This document shows, in pieces, positions 53,671 to 64,000 of a DNA stretch of 64,000 bases. This DNA is from Wallemia ichthyophaga EXF-994. Taxonomy: Eukaryota; Basidiomycota; Wallemiomycetes; Wallemiales; Wallemiaceae. Where the stretch lies: contig NW_008806277.1 of assembly GCF_000400465.1 (NCBI RefSeq), forward strand, positions 372,001 to 436,000, given 5' to 3'. The notes below the pieces were generated by a model. That model did not search any database. It saw only the letters and a program-made list of their open reading frames with translations, and was not told the origin of the DNA. Every line of letters starts with the position of its first letter. Positions within the stretch are counted from its first letter, which is position 1. The translations under genes and the position numbers were made by a program.

Positions 53671-56600
53671 TTACATTAAAAACATCGATTGAAAGCTAAA
53701 CCAGACCTTCTGATAGAGATGAAGAGTGCTATCGTTGCATAAAACACCGTCGGTAGCCATTCCAGTTAACAGACTATCTGAATCATCACGTGTACGAACA
53801 GGCGCGTAGTAGAAACCTGCTGTCAATACTAGATAGCTCAATATGAGGATCGTGCCTCTGTAATAGTTGCTTCTACTTTCCGTGAGCATATACGTGAGTA
53901 AGAACACGGCGAATATGATAGCGATAGCGTCCCATCTTGGGAAGATCAAGACAAAAACATTTTGAGGAGGTGTGTTTGCATCTGAAGTCAAGGCCGAGAA
54001 TAAAACCATAGCTGGAATTTGTAATAAACATACTTGTAAAGCGTATGCCGAGGAGATTTCCATAGATAGCGCTATGTTTCCATTTAGAGCGAATGACATA
54101 GCGTTCATAAATTCTGTTGTATTAGGAACGAGTGCAAATAGAGATATACCGAGGAATTTCTCAGGTATGCTGCTACCTTCGAGAACGACATCTACCTCAT
54201 TGACCAAGATCTCCGCTATTGCAGCATATAATATTGTGCATGCAAGAAGAACGGTAGACGAGGTAGTTCTGCTCCATTCTGGCGCTTCGTGACCACCTTC
54301 ACCTTGACCATGACCACTATCGTGTCCCGTTTGAGTAGAAGGTGGCGCACCTCCAATTGATCCCTCTGGTACCGATTGTGTTAGGCTTGGTGGACGATCT
54401 GTTGGATTTTCTGCCACGATTGCTCTTGAAAAATCCTCGCCTGCCATACTAGGTGGCACCTGGACAAGCGTAGGCTGCGAGCCGCGCATTTGCACACTAT
54501 TGGAAGATGCTTGTGTTTGTAGTGGTGGTTGCTGTTTCTGCAATGTCGCCGTGGCTGGTCTTACAGGTGCTTGCTTCTTGGGTGTTGTTGGGTCGTTCGT
54601 CACTGGCAATCCACCCTTCTTAAAGAAAGAAGCGCGATGCTTTGGTTGCAAAGCTGCTGGATTGGGTTGGGCATTCTGTACACCCTCCATTTGATGCATC
54701 AGTTGCTGAGGGTTTTGCCAGATCTGCGATGCGTGCGTGCGGAGTGAGAACCATAGTCCAACCAAGTAGCTCTGTTAATGATGTTAGCTTAAAACTTCTA
54801 AAATAAGCCAATGTCAACTCACCAGAACAAGTACAGCTGCGCAGAAGTACATCAAATGCTTAACATTGTCTTGATAGAATGAATCGGTATGTGGATCAAC
54901 ATGCTGGTAGAAGCATCTTTTACAGCTCCATGGTGCGTCCAAAGGTACGTTCTTAGGACAACCCTTACACACTAGCTGAGTAATACCATAGGTCTGGTAG
55001 AACAGGGTTGGCGTCAACGTACCAATGATAGCCATGATCAGCATCGTTGAAGTAACACCGGCAGCTTTGGCATTGAACCTAAGCTCCTTTTTACGCAGTG
55101 CTCCCGCACACATAGAAGCGCCAGGCATGAGCAACACACCAGCCAGGACAGAACCGACAAGTGAACCTTCGACCAGACTAGACTTGGAGTCCATCAACGC
55201 GAATGAATAGATGAGTATCTCGATAAGTGAACCAAATGTAGCGTTGATCACACTACCGACACCTATACTTGATTGCGCAGATATAGACGCGACTGCCATA
55301 CCAATAAAGTAAGATAATGGGATGACAGATGATAGTGATAGAACGAAAAGTAGGGCTCTAGAAGTTATCAATGCCAATGGGCCTGATGTAATACCCTTCT
55401 TCTCAACGTAAGGTTGTAATAAGAAGGCATCCAGGATAACCAAAAACACCAATGGCAAGAGATTGACGAAGAAGATATTCACACCACCAACTGTAAACTT
55501 GTAATAACGAGTGCCACCTGCATTGTAAACACATAGTAATACCGTAGAGGTTTCTCCGTGCTTTGTAGGTGGTAATGATTGCCCAGCTTTAAGTTTTGGC
55601 ACTGTGAACTGATTAGCAGGTAGACTGCCATCATTCTCATCGTTATCGTTGGAAGGAGTAGGTACTAAAACCCTAGGTGCTGGTCTGAAACGAGTCTGCT
55701 TAGGTGATGCGTATAGGTATCCAATTAATTCGTAGAGAAGCTTTCCCATCGGGATTGGTATAACTGCAAAAAAACTAAGCAGGGATACTAGACAGAGTGG
55801 TGGTGCTAGCAACCCGATCAACAAAGTATAATAAGCGCGTTCTGCTATCTTGGATCTCTTTGGAGATGGTTTGTGTTGATTGATGTTCTCAAGGACGGCA
55901 CCGTAGCTCGTCTCACGTTGTGATCTTTGTAAAAGCGCACTGTACTCGTCGTTTTGTGAAGTGGATTGCTCGTTGTTATTGATTTCACCGTCTTCATGAT
56001 GTGATTGCGGATCACGTCCAGCGCCTTCAACGTATTTGCCTCCAAATGGCCAAGAAATATACCAGGCTAGATCGTAAAGCAGCGTTACCCAGAGACTGTC
56101 TTTTTTGGTCCACTCAAACAAAAAGAGAAAACCGGATGCCAAGTAGCACAGGAGAGAAAGCCACCAACCAGCTAAGAGAAACCAGGCTATGTTAGCCATT
56201 GTAAAGCTGCTTGGATGGGACGTTGGCTCAGAGTGTAGCGCATTATTTGCCGCTTCGGTTGCGCTCCTAGATTTCTTATAAAGAGCAGGTTTCCAGATTG
56301 GGAGACCGAATGGATGCTCGATGTTGATAGCCTGGGTGGTGTAAGAGAGAGTAAACAGTCTATACGCAACCCACATTCTGTCTCTCTTTCAAAGTCAGCT
56401 CATGCGCTGGAATATCCTCATCTGCATCGCTAGGCTGTCTGAGCTCCTCTGAAGAATTATCTTCGTCTTGGTGATGTACTGAGTGATGCCTAAGGGTAGA
56501 TTTTGACTGCTTTCGACGTGCTTGGGATTGCTTGTTTGGAGTGCGTGATGCTCTGCCATCCTCAAGGTCATTCGTGTCGTTGTTTTCACCCGCCATACTG

Positions 56601-56671
56601 GTGCTGTAGCTAGACTGCCTTGAATACCGCGGGGTGACTGAGGACGTTTTCCTATTTAGATGATCCCCCAT
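53671..56671 (-). CDS. VNX1: Vacuolar/ER cation-proton antiporter of the Vnx1 type
   Basis: A member of the calcium/cation exchanger (CaCA) superfamily with the extra N-terminal region of Vnx1-like low-affinity exchangers. Exons 56671-56375, 56331-54823 and 54771-53671 give 968 aa. The first 100 residues are disordered and end AHELTLKERQN; the first splice makes AINIEHPFGLPIWKPALYKK, a family signature. Membrane helices occupy residues about 160-230, 300-560 and 710-968. The two alpha repeats that bind cations are visible: SVINATFGSLIEILIYSFAL in the first half and LVPNTTEFMNAMSFALNGN in the second. A cysteine-rich loop CKGCPKNVPLDAPWSCKRC and a Pro/Gln-rich loop separate the halves. The first donor is GTGGGT. 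Confidence 0.9.
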
Positions 56672-56768
56672 ATCGCCGTTTTAGATAAAGGAGATAACGG
56701 ACAGCTGTCTAAAATTATAAATTAAAGCAAAAAATACATAAATCGGGCCAAAATTTAAGCTATTCAAG

Positions 56769-58035
56769 CTAGGCTATGTTCTTTTTGGCACCTCCTCTTC
56801 TCTTGGTTCCATTCTGTCTGCGCCTGGCTGCACAATCGTCACATAACCAATTACCGCTTGGAGCCTTGTCAAGACCGACGCAGGCGATGTGGAACCATTC
56901 TCTCTGGCACTGCTCATCATCGCATCCAATCATTTGGCCATACGATACGCCATTACAGTAGCAGTACCTGGCTTCATCCCCGTCATTTTCACCACCAGCC
57001 TGTCCATTGTCCATATCTTCGTACGAGGGTTCTTGAGCCAGTTCATTTGCATTCGTCGACTCTGCCATTCGAGAAGTATTGTACTGCTGCTGTTGAAAGG
57101 GCTGCTGTATGTAGTTTTGCTGGTAGATTGGCTGAGGTATCTGGGAGTACTGGTATGGTGACGGCGGTGGAGAATAGAGTGGTTGACCACCATTAGGACG
57201 TCTCTGCTGTGATGATTTTTCGATCTGTCTAACGGTTGTTGCCTTGTTAGCGTATATTTCTGATGGATTTGGTGAGTTGGTGATTGTTGATTCGTTTCTA
57301 TTGATGTATCAGCTATAATTCTCGGCGTGTGTGTTACCCACCTTCTTTGATTGATGGCTGTGCGTGGACCAGCTCCAGAGATAGTTGGCACTCTCCGAGC
57401 TTGGGCCTTAGTTGAGCCCTGCTGATTCATAGACGTGCTCAGAGGGCGCTTGCGAGATTCACCATTGTATATAGCAGGCCGAGGAGGCTGTAGAGCGCGC
57501 CGCCGACCGTTAATAGCATTAGGACTGAGACTGAGCATCGCACGAGCGAACAGCCTTTGTAAGTTAGTTCCAGAAGGAGGGAATAGAGGCGCAGGTGGAA
57601 ATAGACTTGGATCGTGTAGTAAGAAATGTAAGAGTACTTGGTCCATGTACCCGGTATGTGCTAACATAGTTTCACAGGTTGCAGTACCAATTTTTATCTT
57701 CTCCTCTTGATTTAGTTTAAATTGCTTTATCGTATCGCTTGCGTCTCTCAACGCTAAGAAACGTTCTTTAGGTGATAGAGAGTCCTCCTCAAGCGATGCA
57801 GACAATCTGTTCAAACGTGTGGTGATTTGATCTGCTGAATCTGTATAATCCCATATTAGCATGTTTAAAGTTGTTTGATACGCCTCTTACTCGATAAGTT
57901 GGCATCAGCTTCACGTAGCTCGTTGAAGTGCCGACTAAGTTCACGCGGAATAGAGTCTAGCGTGTCCAAATAGGCGTGCAGCAGGTTCAGTGAGTGTAGT
58001 TCATGAGGGGTTGTGCCTGCGCTCGTCGAGGCCAT
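56769..58035 (-). CDS. ING-family PHD-finger protein
   Basis: ING proteins are subunits of histone acetyltransferase or deacetylase complexes; the PHD finger reads H3K4 methylation. Exons 58035-57891, 57840-57342 and 57297-56769 give 390 aa. The N-terminal ING domain starts LLHAYLDTLDSIPRELSRHF and continues ALRDASDTIKQFKLNQEEKI. A middle region is basic, then Gln/Pro/Tyr-rich (QQNYIQQPFQQQQYNTSR). The C-terminal PHD has CYCNGVSYGQMIGCDDEQCQ, REWFHIACVGL and WLCDDC, keeping all zinc ligands (C4-H-C3) and the aromatic cage tyrosine and tryptophan. It ends in a basic polybasic tail RRRQNGTKRRGGAKKN. I cannot assign it among Yng1, Yng2 and Pho23. An in-frame TTG upstream is not a start. Confidence 0.88.
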
Positions 58036-58867
58036 TTTGATGGTTTCGGTCAAAGAGTTAATTTAGATGCTCGTGACGGATAAGCGGGGTAATTTGACTT
58101 ATCAGTTAAGAGAACTATAAGGGAGCTTAAATTCATTCAAATATACAGTACACTTGTATTACTCAATCTCCCAATGCGATATGTTTTGGAGTTTGAAGGC
58201 GATATGACTGCTAAAAGTCATTGTAGCACTATTATGTGTTATTTGATAGATTAGCTGCTTTACGCCCGCTACATGAACATTTGGAGATGTGACAGGTACA
58301 GACGAGTGGAACAACTGTAGAGAGAAATGACTTGCGAAGACTATAATGTACTGATAACCGATTATAAGATATTCTTTGAGGTACTTTAGTTACTGAATAC
58401 TAGCCCAATACTTTTGCGCCTAGAATGTTACCCTTGATTCAAGTGACTGGAAATGAGGTATATATCCAGCAGATTTAAATTGATTACTGTGCTAGATTTT
58501 AAACGCGTATCGCGGCTATTTCTCAAATTGATAACCCCACTCAAATCCAGTCTGATGAATCCAAACACCGCTAGACATATCGAATGGGCAAAATAAATTG
58601 AAATGTAATATAAAAGACCCCTTATTCCATGAAGCAAAACTTAAAACTCAATCCAAACGCAATTTTAAACTAGGCGTATGACGTGTGGTGAAAAACCAAC
58701 TGATGAAATCTATCAACCAAGGACAACTTTGAATCTTCAATATTACTTCTCCGTATTATTCTGCTCAACTCCGCGGCATTTCCGGCTGAAATTTCTCTTC
58801 TCCGCTTCAATGGATTTGAACTCCTCGGATCAGTTTCTTCCTACCAACCCTCAACACTGAAATCAAT
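58036..58867. other. Long intergenic region without a supported gene
   Basis: 832 bases between divergent ING and ABM genes, A/T-rich. It has an ACGCGT at 58503-58508 and a 60-codon plus frame at 58678-58860 without recognisable content, which probably lies in the 5' leader of the ABM gene. No tRNA or repeat is seen. Confidence 0.45.
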
Positions 58868-59349
58868 ATGGTCTACACACTTATCGTTCACATGAGAGCA
58901 AAGCCAGAAACTGTCGAGGAAGTCAAGGGCAAGCTCCATGAAGCTTCGCGTATCTACCGTAATGACAAAGAGACCATCGACTGGCACGTTATGCAAGATC
59001 CAAAGGTGAGTAGAGTGAGGGTTTATATGCTCTGTACTAAGTATTTTCCCAGGATGCAACCAAGTTCGCCGTCGTTGAACGCTACGAGCAGGAATCTAGC
59101 CGTGGGTGAATCGATGGTGCTGCGATTGACGCTGACAGACTAAGAACACTACCACTTGACCAACCCATACTGGCAGAGTAAGTTTTATCGTTAATCGCTT
59201 ATTTATCACTAACAGACATAGCTTTCGACCCATACGTTGGTTAGTGCAAAACTTACAACACTTACAACCCCCAGCTCACATCTAACTCACACCTCACAGT
59301 TCCACGTTTAGCCGAGGAGATGCAATTGAGCAGATTTGAGGAGTTCTAA
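58868..59349 (+). CDS. ABM-domain (antibiotic biosynthesis monooxygenase-like) protein
   Basis: A small dimeric ferredoxin-like fold protein; members include monooxygenases and proteins of unknown role. Five exons: 58868-59005, 59053-59101, 59145-59177, 59216-59239 and 59300-59349, giving 97 aa. The product reads MVYTLIVHMRAKPETVEEV, then ETIDWHVMQDPKD, KFAVVERYEQESSQHYHL, TNPYWQN and EEMQLSRFEEF, matching the ABM pattern of a beta strand, long helix, FxxxERY strand and C-terminal helix. Introns are 38-60 bases and exon 4 is only 24 bases. No signal peptide is seen. Enzymatic activity is unproven for this fold. Confidence 0.8.
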
Positions 59350-59534
59350 GCTATGCCTCCATCTACAACCAACTCAATGGGATATTGATTGGATCTAATT
59401 TACTTTGTATAAAATCCTTGAAATGACATTCATCGAAGTATGCAATGCTTAAATTTATGTGACAAATATAAAAAACTATTTAACTGTTCCAGAAATTGTT
59501 CGAAAGGCTATTTACAACTTTAAGTAGCGCCTAT

Positions 59535-61564
59535 TTAGTATGAATTGTTGTTCCACGGCCAGATTCTCGACAGTGATGGTTTTGACCGTCTGTGACTTCT
59601 TCTCCTCTCCTCCTTCTCCTTCAATTCATCCTCCTGTACTAATCTCCTGTGCGCATTCTCCCTCGTTACAGCTGTAGTTGCTGATTTGCCCAGTGACCTC
59701 ACAATTGATGGTTGTCCTTCCATCGTGCTCATCCGACTGTATGGCCGTCTCTCCAACGATGAGCCTGAGCCTGACTCAGATGGCAACTTCTCCGGCGACG
59801 ACATCCGAGGCGATGGTCGGATAGTATCTACCTCAGCATCGTATGAATTTTTAATAGTGTTGGTCGAGCTGCCTGACACGGACCTGTGGTGGTTAGAGAG
59901 GTAAATACTGCGAGGACGGTAACCCAGACGCGATGCGTTTTCGCTATCTGGTGAAGGCGAAGTAGCGTTGGAGTGAAAGCTAGACCGTCTGCTTTCCATA
60001 GTGGTGCTATTAGGTCTATGCGAGCGTATATCATCCAGACGACTCCTGTAAGGCTGTTCTTGAGGAACGAAAGCATTAACGCTAGATGCCCGACTGTGGT
60101 TTGGTGTCTTGGATGGGCTCTGTGAACCACTTAAATCTCTTACCAGACGTGACATTCCTACAAGAGTGTCTGTCAGGTCGCGCACTAATTCGTCTGCTGC
60201 TCTCTGTGCATTCTTTGCGTGGTCGTGCAGAAGGCGACAATCTTCCACATTTTCCGGATTTGAGAAAAGCGTATTCTCAGTTTCCGCTCTTAGTAAAAAC
60301 TCTAGCGCTTGCGCGTGCAACTTGTGAATGTTCTCGGACGCTTTTGACATGTTCTTCACAGAGAGACTAGCACTGTTGTCTGCCTCATCTGATGATGCTA
60401 GATCCAGTCTCGACAATCCCATTTGAAGAGACTTTAATGAGTTGGCTAGTGTCTCAAGTCTTTTAGATGACGCCGGAGTGAGTTTCGTAGGAGAGCGCAA
60501 AATTTCATGATTTTCTAACAACGGCGATCTGTTCTTCGATCTTGAAAGCGGAACTGGTCGATCTGGTGAGAAATCTAGCGCAGACTGAGACCGCAAATGA
60601 TTCGAAGAGCGACTTAAGCCCCTTGTCAATGGAGGTGGACGGTGATTTTGAGGTGACCACTGACTGTCAGCTGAAGAAGAGAAGGCCATCGACGTGGCTG
60701 GTCTGAACTCTGATCCGCCGAGGGAAGGTCTGTTGTTGAAACGTGAATTGCGCGATATACCATCTTTCGCACCCTCAAGCGAAGTGGATGTACTGTGTCG
60801 GACAGGGCGACTGTTAATTGAAGGAGAGCGACCACTTTCCAAGTCGTTGAGCGACGAGACCACCTGACGTCTGTAGTTTGAGGACGTGGATGGTGGCAGA
60901 GGTGTATGTGAAGTATGTGACGTGGTTGAAGCAGGAAAAGGCTGGAACGTATCAGGAGCTGATGTACCCATACTGGTTCTAGTAGTTACCCGACTCGAGG
61001 GTCTTACCCTTTCTGGACTATCGAATGAAGTACGTGACGCGATCGAATTCGATCTTGTTCTTGTAATCCTGGACGACGGGGACTCTTGGTCAAAGAAATC
61101 GCGCGGAATTCTGCTGCGCCTTTTGAATGAGCTGCTTTTAGAACCTTCATTTTCCTTTGGCGGACTTTGAGCGCGACGCGACTTAGCGTAACTGGAAATA
61201 CTTAGACGATTGGAAGGCGTAGTCTGTGAAGATGCTTTCGAGCGCATGTCAAAATTAGATCTCGGGGCAGATGATGTTCTCGATGAAGCAACAGAGGCTG
61301 ATAGCGGTGAAGGAGAGAAAGGGGAAGAAGCGTGATTATTCGATGCTCGTGATGGTGTCCTAGATGGAGTACTGTTCGCAAGCGCCCGCGCTCTCTCCAG
61401 TACCTAATTCGAACGCGTCAGTATGTGGGGATAGACGCGTAGACGACACCAACTTGATTATTACGCTCAACGAGGCTATCGATCTTATTTGCAGGGTGAC
61501 TTTCAGGTGAAATATTTAAATTATTTTTCATTTTGTTTGTAGAATCCACCAATTTTCTATTCAT
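59535..61564 (-). CDS. Serine-rich coiled-coil protein, unrecognised
   Basis: Exons 61564-61454 and 61403-59535 (659 aa), with a 50-base intron using GTTGGT. The first 310 residues are Ser/Arg/Pro-rich and disordered (for example SRIPRDFFDQESPSSRITR). A helical, coiled-coil-like segment covers about residues 340-440 (SSKRLETLANSLKSLQMGLS and ENIHKLHAQALEFLLRAE, then HAKNAQRAADELVRDLTDT). The tail is again Ser/Arg-rich and ends SRIWPWNNNSY. Basic Ser-rich flanks suggest microtubule or septin association, but I do not recognise the family. The start at 61564 is the first ATG of an open frame that lacks an ATG further up. The intron holds two ACGCGT hexamers. Confidence 0.7.
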
Positions 61565-61647
61565 TTCATCGGCAGCTCGTGGTTGCAGATTAAGAGGCAG
61601 AAACAAACTTAATCACGTACGATCATCTCGATTTAAAAATATCAGAG
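61565..61647. promoter_or_regulatory. Divergent promoter, serine-rich gene/MDN1
   Basis: 83 bases between divergent start codons. A/T-rich, no recognised site. Confidence 0.35.
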
Positions 61648-64000
61648 ATGAGTGCAGCAGGACACAAAATTCTGCTTAATCTTGCAGACTGGCTCGATGA
61701 GCGCAGATCTATCGACAGGATCTGCCATCTCTCCTTGGTGCTGCCGGCACATACAGAACTTACACAGTGAGCTATGGATGGTTCAAGGTGGTTGCGATTT
61801 TATTAACCAGCGCATCCAGCTTACTTCACATGTACTTGGAGTCGTCGGAATCTCCAATCAATTTTGATAAACTGCAACCCACGGATCAATTACAGGAGGC
61901 GTTACTCGCCATTTGGAGATTCACGCAGTGCGATCCATCTCTTGTGAAGCACTGGCAGCTGCTCCCGCTTATCCATCTCATCAGCAGCCACGAAGACGCT
62001 GGGATCAGGCTTCTCTCTATATGGATTACAACAAGCGTCTACGAATTATCTATTAAATCCAAGAACACTCTTATCACCAAGTTTGTCGATTTTAGACAGC
62101 CTATTTGGCTTAAAGATGGTCAGGTACCCAGAGAAGACGGTCAATCGGTAGATAACATGATCGACGCTAGGAACTTATTAATATTGGAAGAGTCTCGTAT
62201 TAGCAGCTACAGGCAGTCTATTAGCTGTGCACCCAGCCAGAGTACTCCCTCAACCACCAATCCTAGATTATCAGTCATCGCTTCCAAGGTTATTATCTCT
62301 AGACAGTCAACACACACGCCTCTGTCTAATTATATCCCTACTCCCCCACTCGAGTCAGCTCTGGTTGACTTGTCAGTCGCATACTCTACTCGCCTCCCAA
62401 CAATCCTTTCATCGCCGCCTTCTTCTGGAAAATCCACGCTTATCAACCACCTCTCCTCAATTGTACACCCTCCATCCGCCACCCACCCACACATTCTCAC
62501 CATCCATGCCGCAGATCCTTCCCTCGATCCAAAGGCTTTGCTCGGCTCGTACATCTCCACTCCCCAAGGTACATTCGCGTACGTGGAAGGTGCACTCGTC
62601 AAAGCAGTCAGGAGCGGCATGTGGGTCGTAATAAGGGACATCGATAGAGCGTCACAAGATCTCATGTCCATCATCTCAAAACTTGCTCAATCCCTTGGTC
62701 CAACCAAGAAATTGGCCGCAAAAGGTATCCTCTCGATTCCAGGCCGGAATCCAGTCATTGCCCACTCTTCGTTCAGACTGTTAGCCACAAAATCATTTAC
62801 TACTCAGTCTTCTTTTTTGGGTTATTCACATTGGTTCCAAGTTAGCATACCTGAACCGTCGATCGAGGACGTAGCTACTATTATTGCCGGTACATTTCCA
62901 AAGTTGTCCAATGTCGCTATGAATTTCGTCAATGTATGGCAAACAGCAAGGGACGGTGCCAAAATTATGAGAACTGATGTCAAATCAGGTTCAGAAAGGA
63001 CACTCGTATTGAGAGATTTGTTTAGATGGGTGAGAAGGGTAGAGAGGTTGCTAGAAGATGTCAACATCCACCCAAAGACAATCGACGATCTTACTCGCAA
63101 TCCTATCGTCCAGGAAGAGATTTTGATAGAAGCATTCGATGTTTTTTATGCCCACAAATCAACGCAGCCAGCCATCTCACTGCTTGAGATGATCGGTGAC
63201 GAGCTGCATATTAACTCTGAACGCGTGAAATGGATAGCCAACAACAGATCTGCCGAATACAAGCAATCTGATGTTACCTCTAACATCTCCATCGGACGCT
63301 CTCAGCTTAACGCCGTTTCAGCTATTTCTCTCGCTAACAAATCCAAGTCGACGTTCGCACTCACCAAGCCATCACTCAATTTGATGGAGAAGATTGCAGT
63401 TGGTGTGTCTCACTCAGAGCCTCTATTGCTTGTCGGTGAAACCGGTACGGGTAAGACTACCATGGTGTCTTATCTGGCAAAAAACTTGAACAGAAAACTT
63501 ATTTCACTTAACCTGTCTCATCAGACAGAGGCAAGCGATTTGCTCGGCTCATTCAGACCTCTTGATCCACGTGCAGCTGCGGTAGATGTTTGGGGTACAT
63601 ACGAAGAGCTTTTTAGCACAACTTTCGACCCTACCAAGAACAAGGCCTTCTCATCAGCCATTAGGAAGAGTTACGTTAATGGCAAATGGGAGAAACTTGC
63701 TAGAGGATGGTTGGAAGCGACCAAAATGGCTCGTATCAAGATTAGCAAGGGAATAGCCAAGGAAGACAGCACAGAATCACCACGCAAAAAGCGTAAGACT
63801 AATGAAAAGTCTTCCTCCACAGTTATGTCCCAATCATGGGATGGATTTGAATCCAAGGTCAATGATTTCATTGTTCAACACGTAGACAACTTGTCTGGAA
63901 AAGCTAGATTTGTGTTCTCGTTTGTCGAAGGTCCTTTAGTGACAGCACTGCGAAGGGGAGATTGGATACTTCTAGATGAGGTCAATTTAGCATCGCCAGA
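61648..64000 (+). CDS. MDN1: Midasin, dynein-like AAA ATPase (3' end outside window)
   Basis: Midasin (Rea1/Mdn1) is a giant AAA+ ATPase that remodels pre-60S ribosomes. Exon 1 is 61648-61766 and exon 2 runs from 61811 off the end of the window; the 44-base intron removes an in-frame TGA. About 770 N-terminal residues are present. The first AAA module has Walker A SSPPSSGKSTLINHL and MWVVIRDIDRAS as the Walker B region. The second has VGETGTGKTTMVSYLA, NLSHQTEASDLLGSFRPL and, at the window edge, RGDWILLDEVNLASP, the characteristic midasin Walker B. A lysine-rich insert ESPRKKRKTNEK lies between. The frame stays open for 730 codons of exon 2. Confidence 0.93.

Noticed and set aside
1..64000. 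CRISPR arrays, transposons, terminal repeats, viral genes or toxin genes
   Set aside because: No direct-repeat arrays, transposase, reverse transcriptase, capsid or toxin-like domain was seen in any frame.

Overview
The window is nuclear DNA of a fungus with a very compact genome. It holds 34 protein genes in 64 kb (about one per 1.9 kb), often with only tens of bases between neighbours. I infer about 80 spliceosomal introns, nearly all 38-60 bases long, with GTGAGT, GTAAGT or GTGGGT donors and CTAAC/CTGAC-like branch sites. The gene set (ULP2, HUL5, a complex I 39-kDa subunit, a chitinase-free set of KRE6/SKN1 beta-glucan enzymes, PRM10/ThrE, VNX1, a SYLF protein, DUF3605) fits a dikaryotic fungus that keeps respiratory complex I. 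Gene density and intron size point to a small-genome basidiomycete; Wallemia is my best guess, but this is inference from style and not a database match.

Layout. 1-7.5 kb: UTP4 (5' truncated), CTF18, HUL5. 7.8-14.8 kb: PRM10-like transporter, tubulin cofactor B, PET117, ATP4, a DUF3605 protein, ERV46. 15.5-23.4 kb: two KRE6/SKN1-type GH16 genes flanking an orphan gene, RNR2 and ESF2. 23.6-33.6 kb: ferric reductase, SEC63, a glycosylated single-pass membrane protein, a Rossmann-fold protein, a low-complexity orphan. 33.7-37.3 kb: a doubtful small gene, an MFS sugar porter, a small disordered protein. 37.4-49.9 kb: ULP2, the complex I subunit, a SYLF protein, CDC14, a DEDD-type nuclease. 50.3-51.2 kb: a decayed reading frame. 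51.3-64 kb: AP endonuclease, GID4, VNX1, an ING/PHD protein, an ABM-domain protein, a serine-rich orphan and the start of midasin (MDN1), which runs off the end.

No operon logic applies, but several themes recur. Ribosome biogenesis: UTP4, ESF2, MDN1. DNA replication and repair: CTF18, RNR2, AP endonuclease. Ubiquitin/SUMO: HUL5, GID4, ULP2. Mitochondria: PET117 and ATP4 on one 61-bp divergent promoter, plus complex I. ER and cell wall: SEC63, ERV46, two KRE6.

I found no mobile element, tRNA, rRNA or CRISPR array, and no clear novel multi-gene system. The unusual content is in gene structure: a start codon split by an intron in ATP4, internal microexons of 4 and 7 bases, an intron hiding an in-frame stop in the ULP2 catalytic core, and one decayed gene. 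All exon boundaries are hand-derived from splice signals, reading phase and family resemblance; no search was run.
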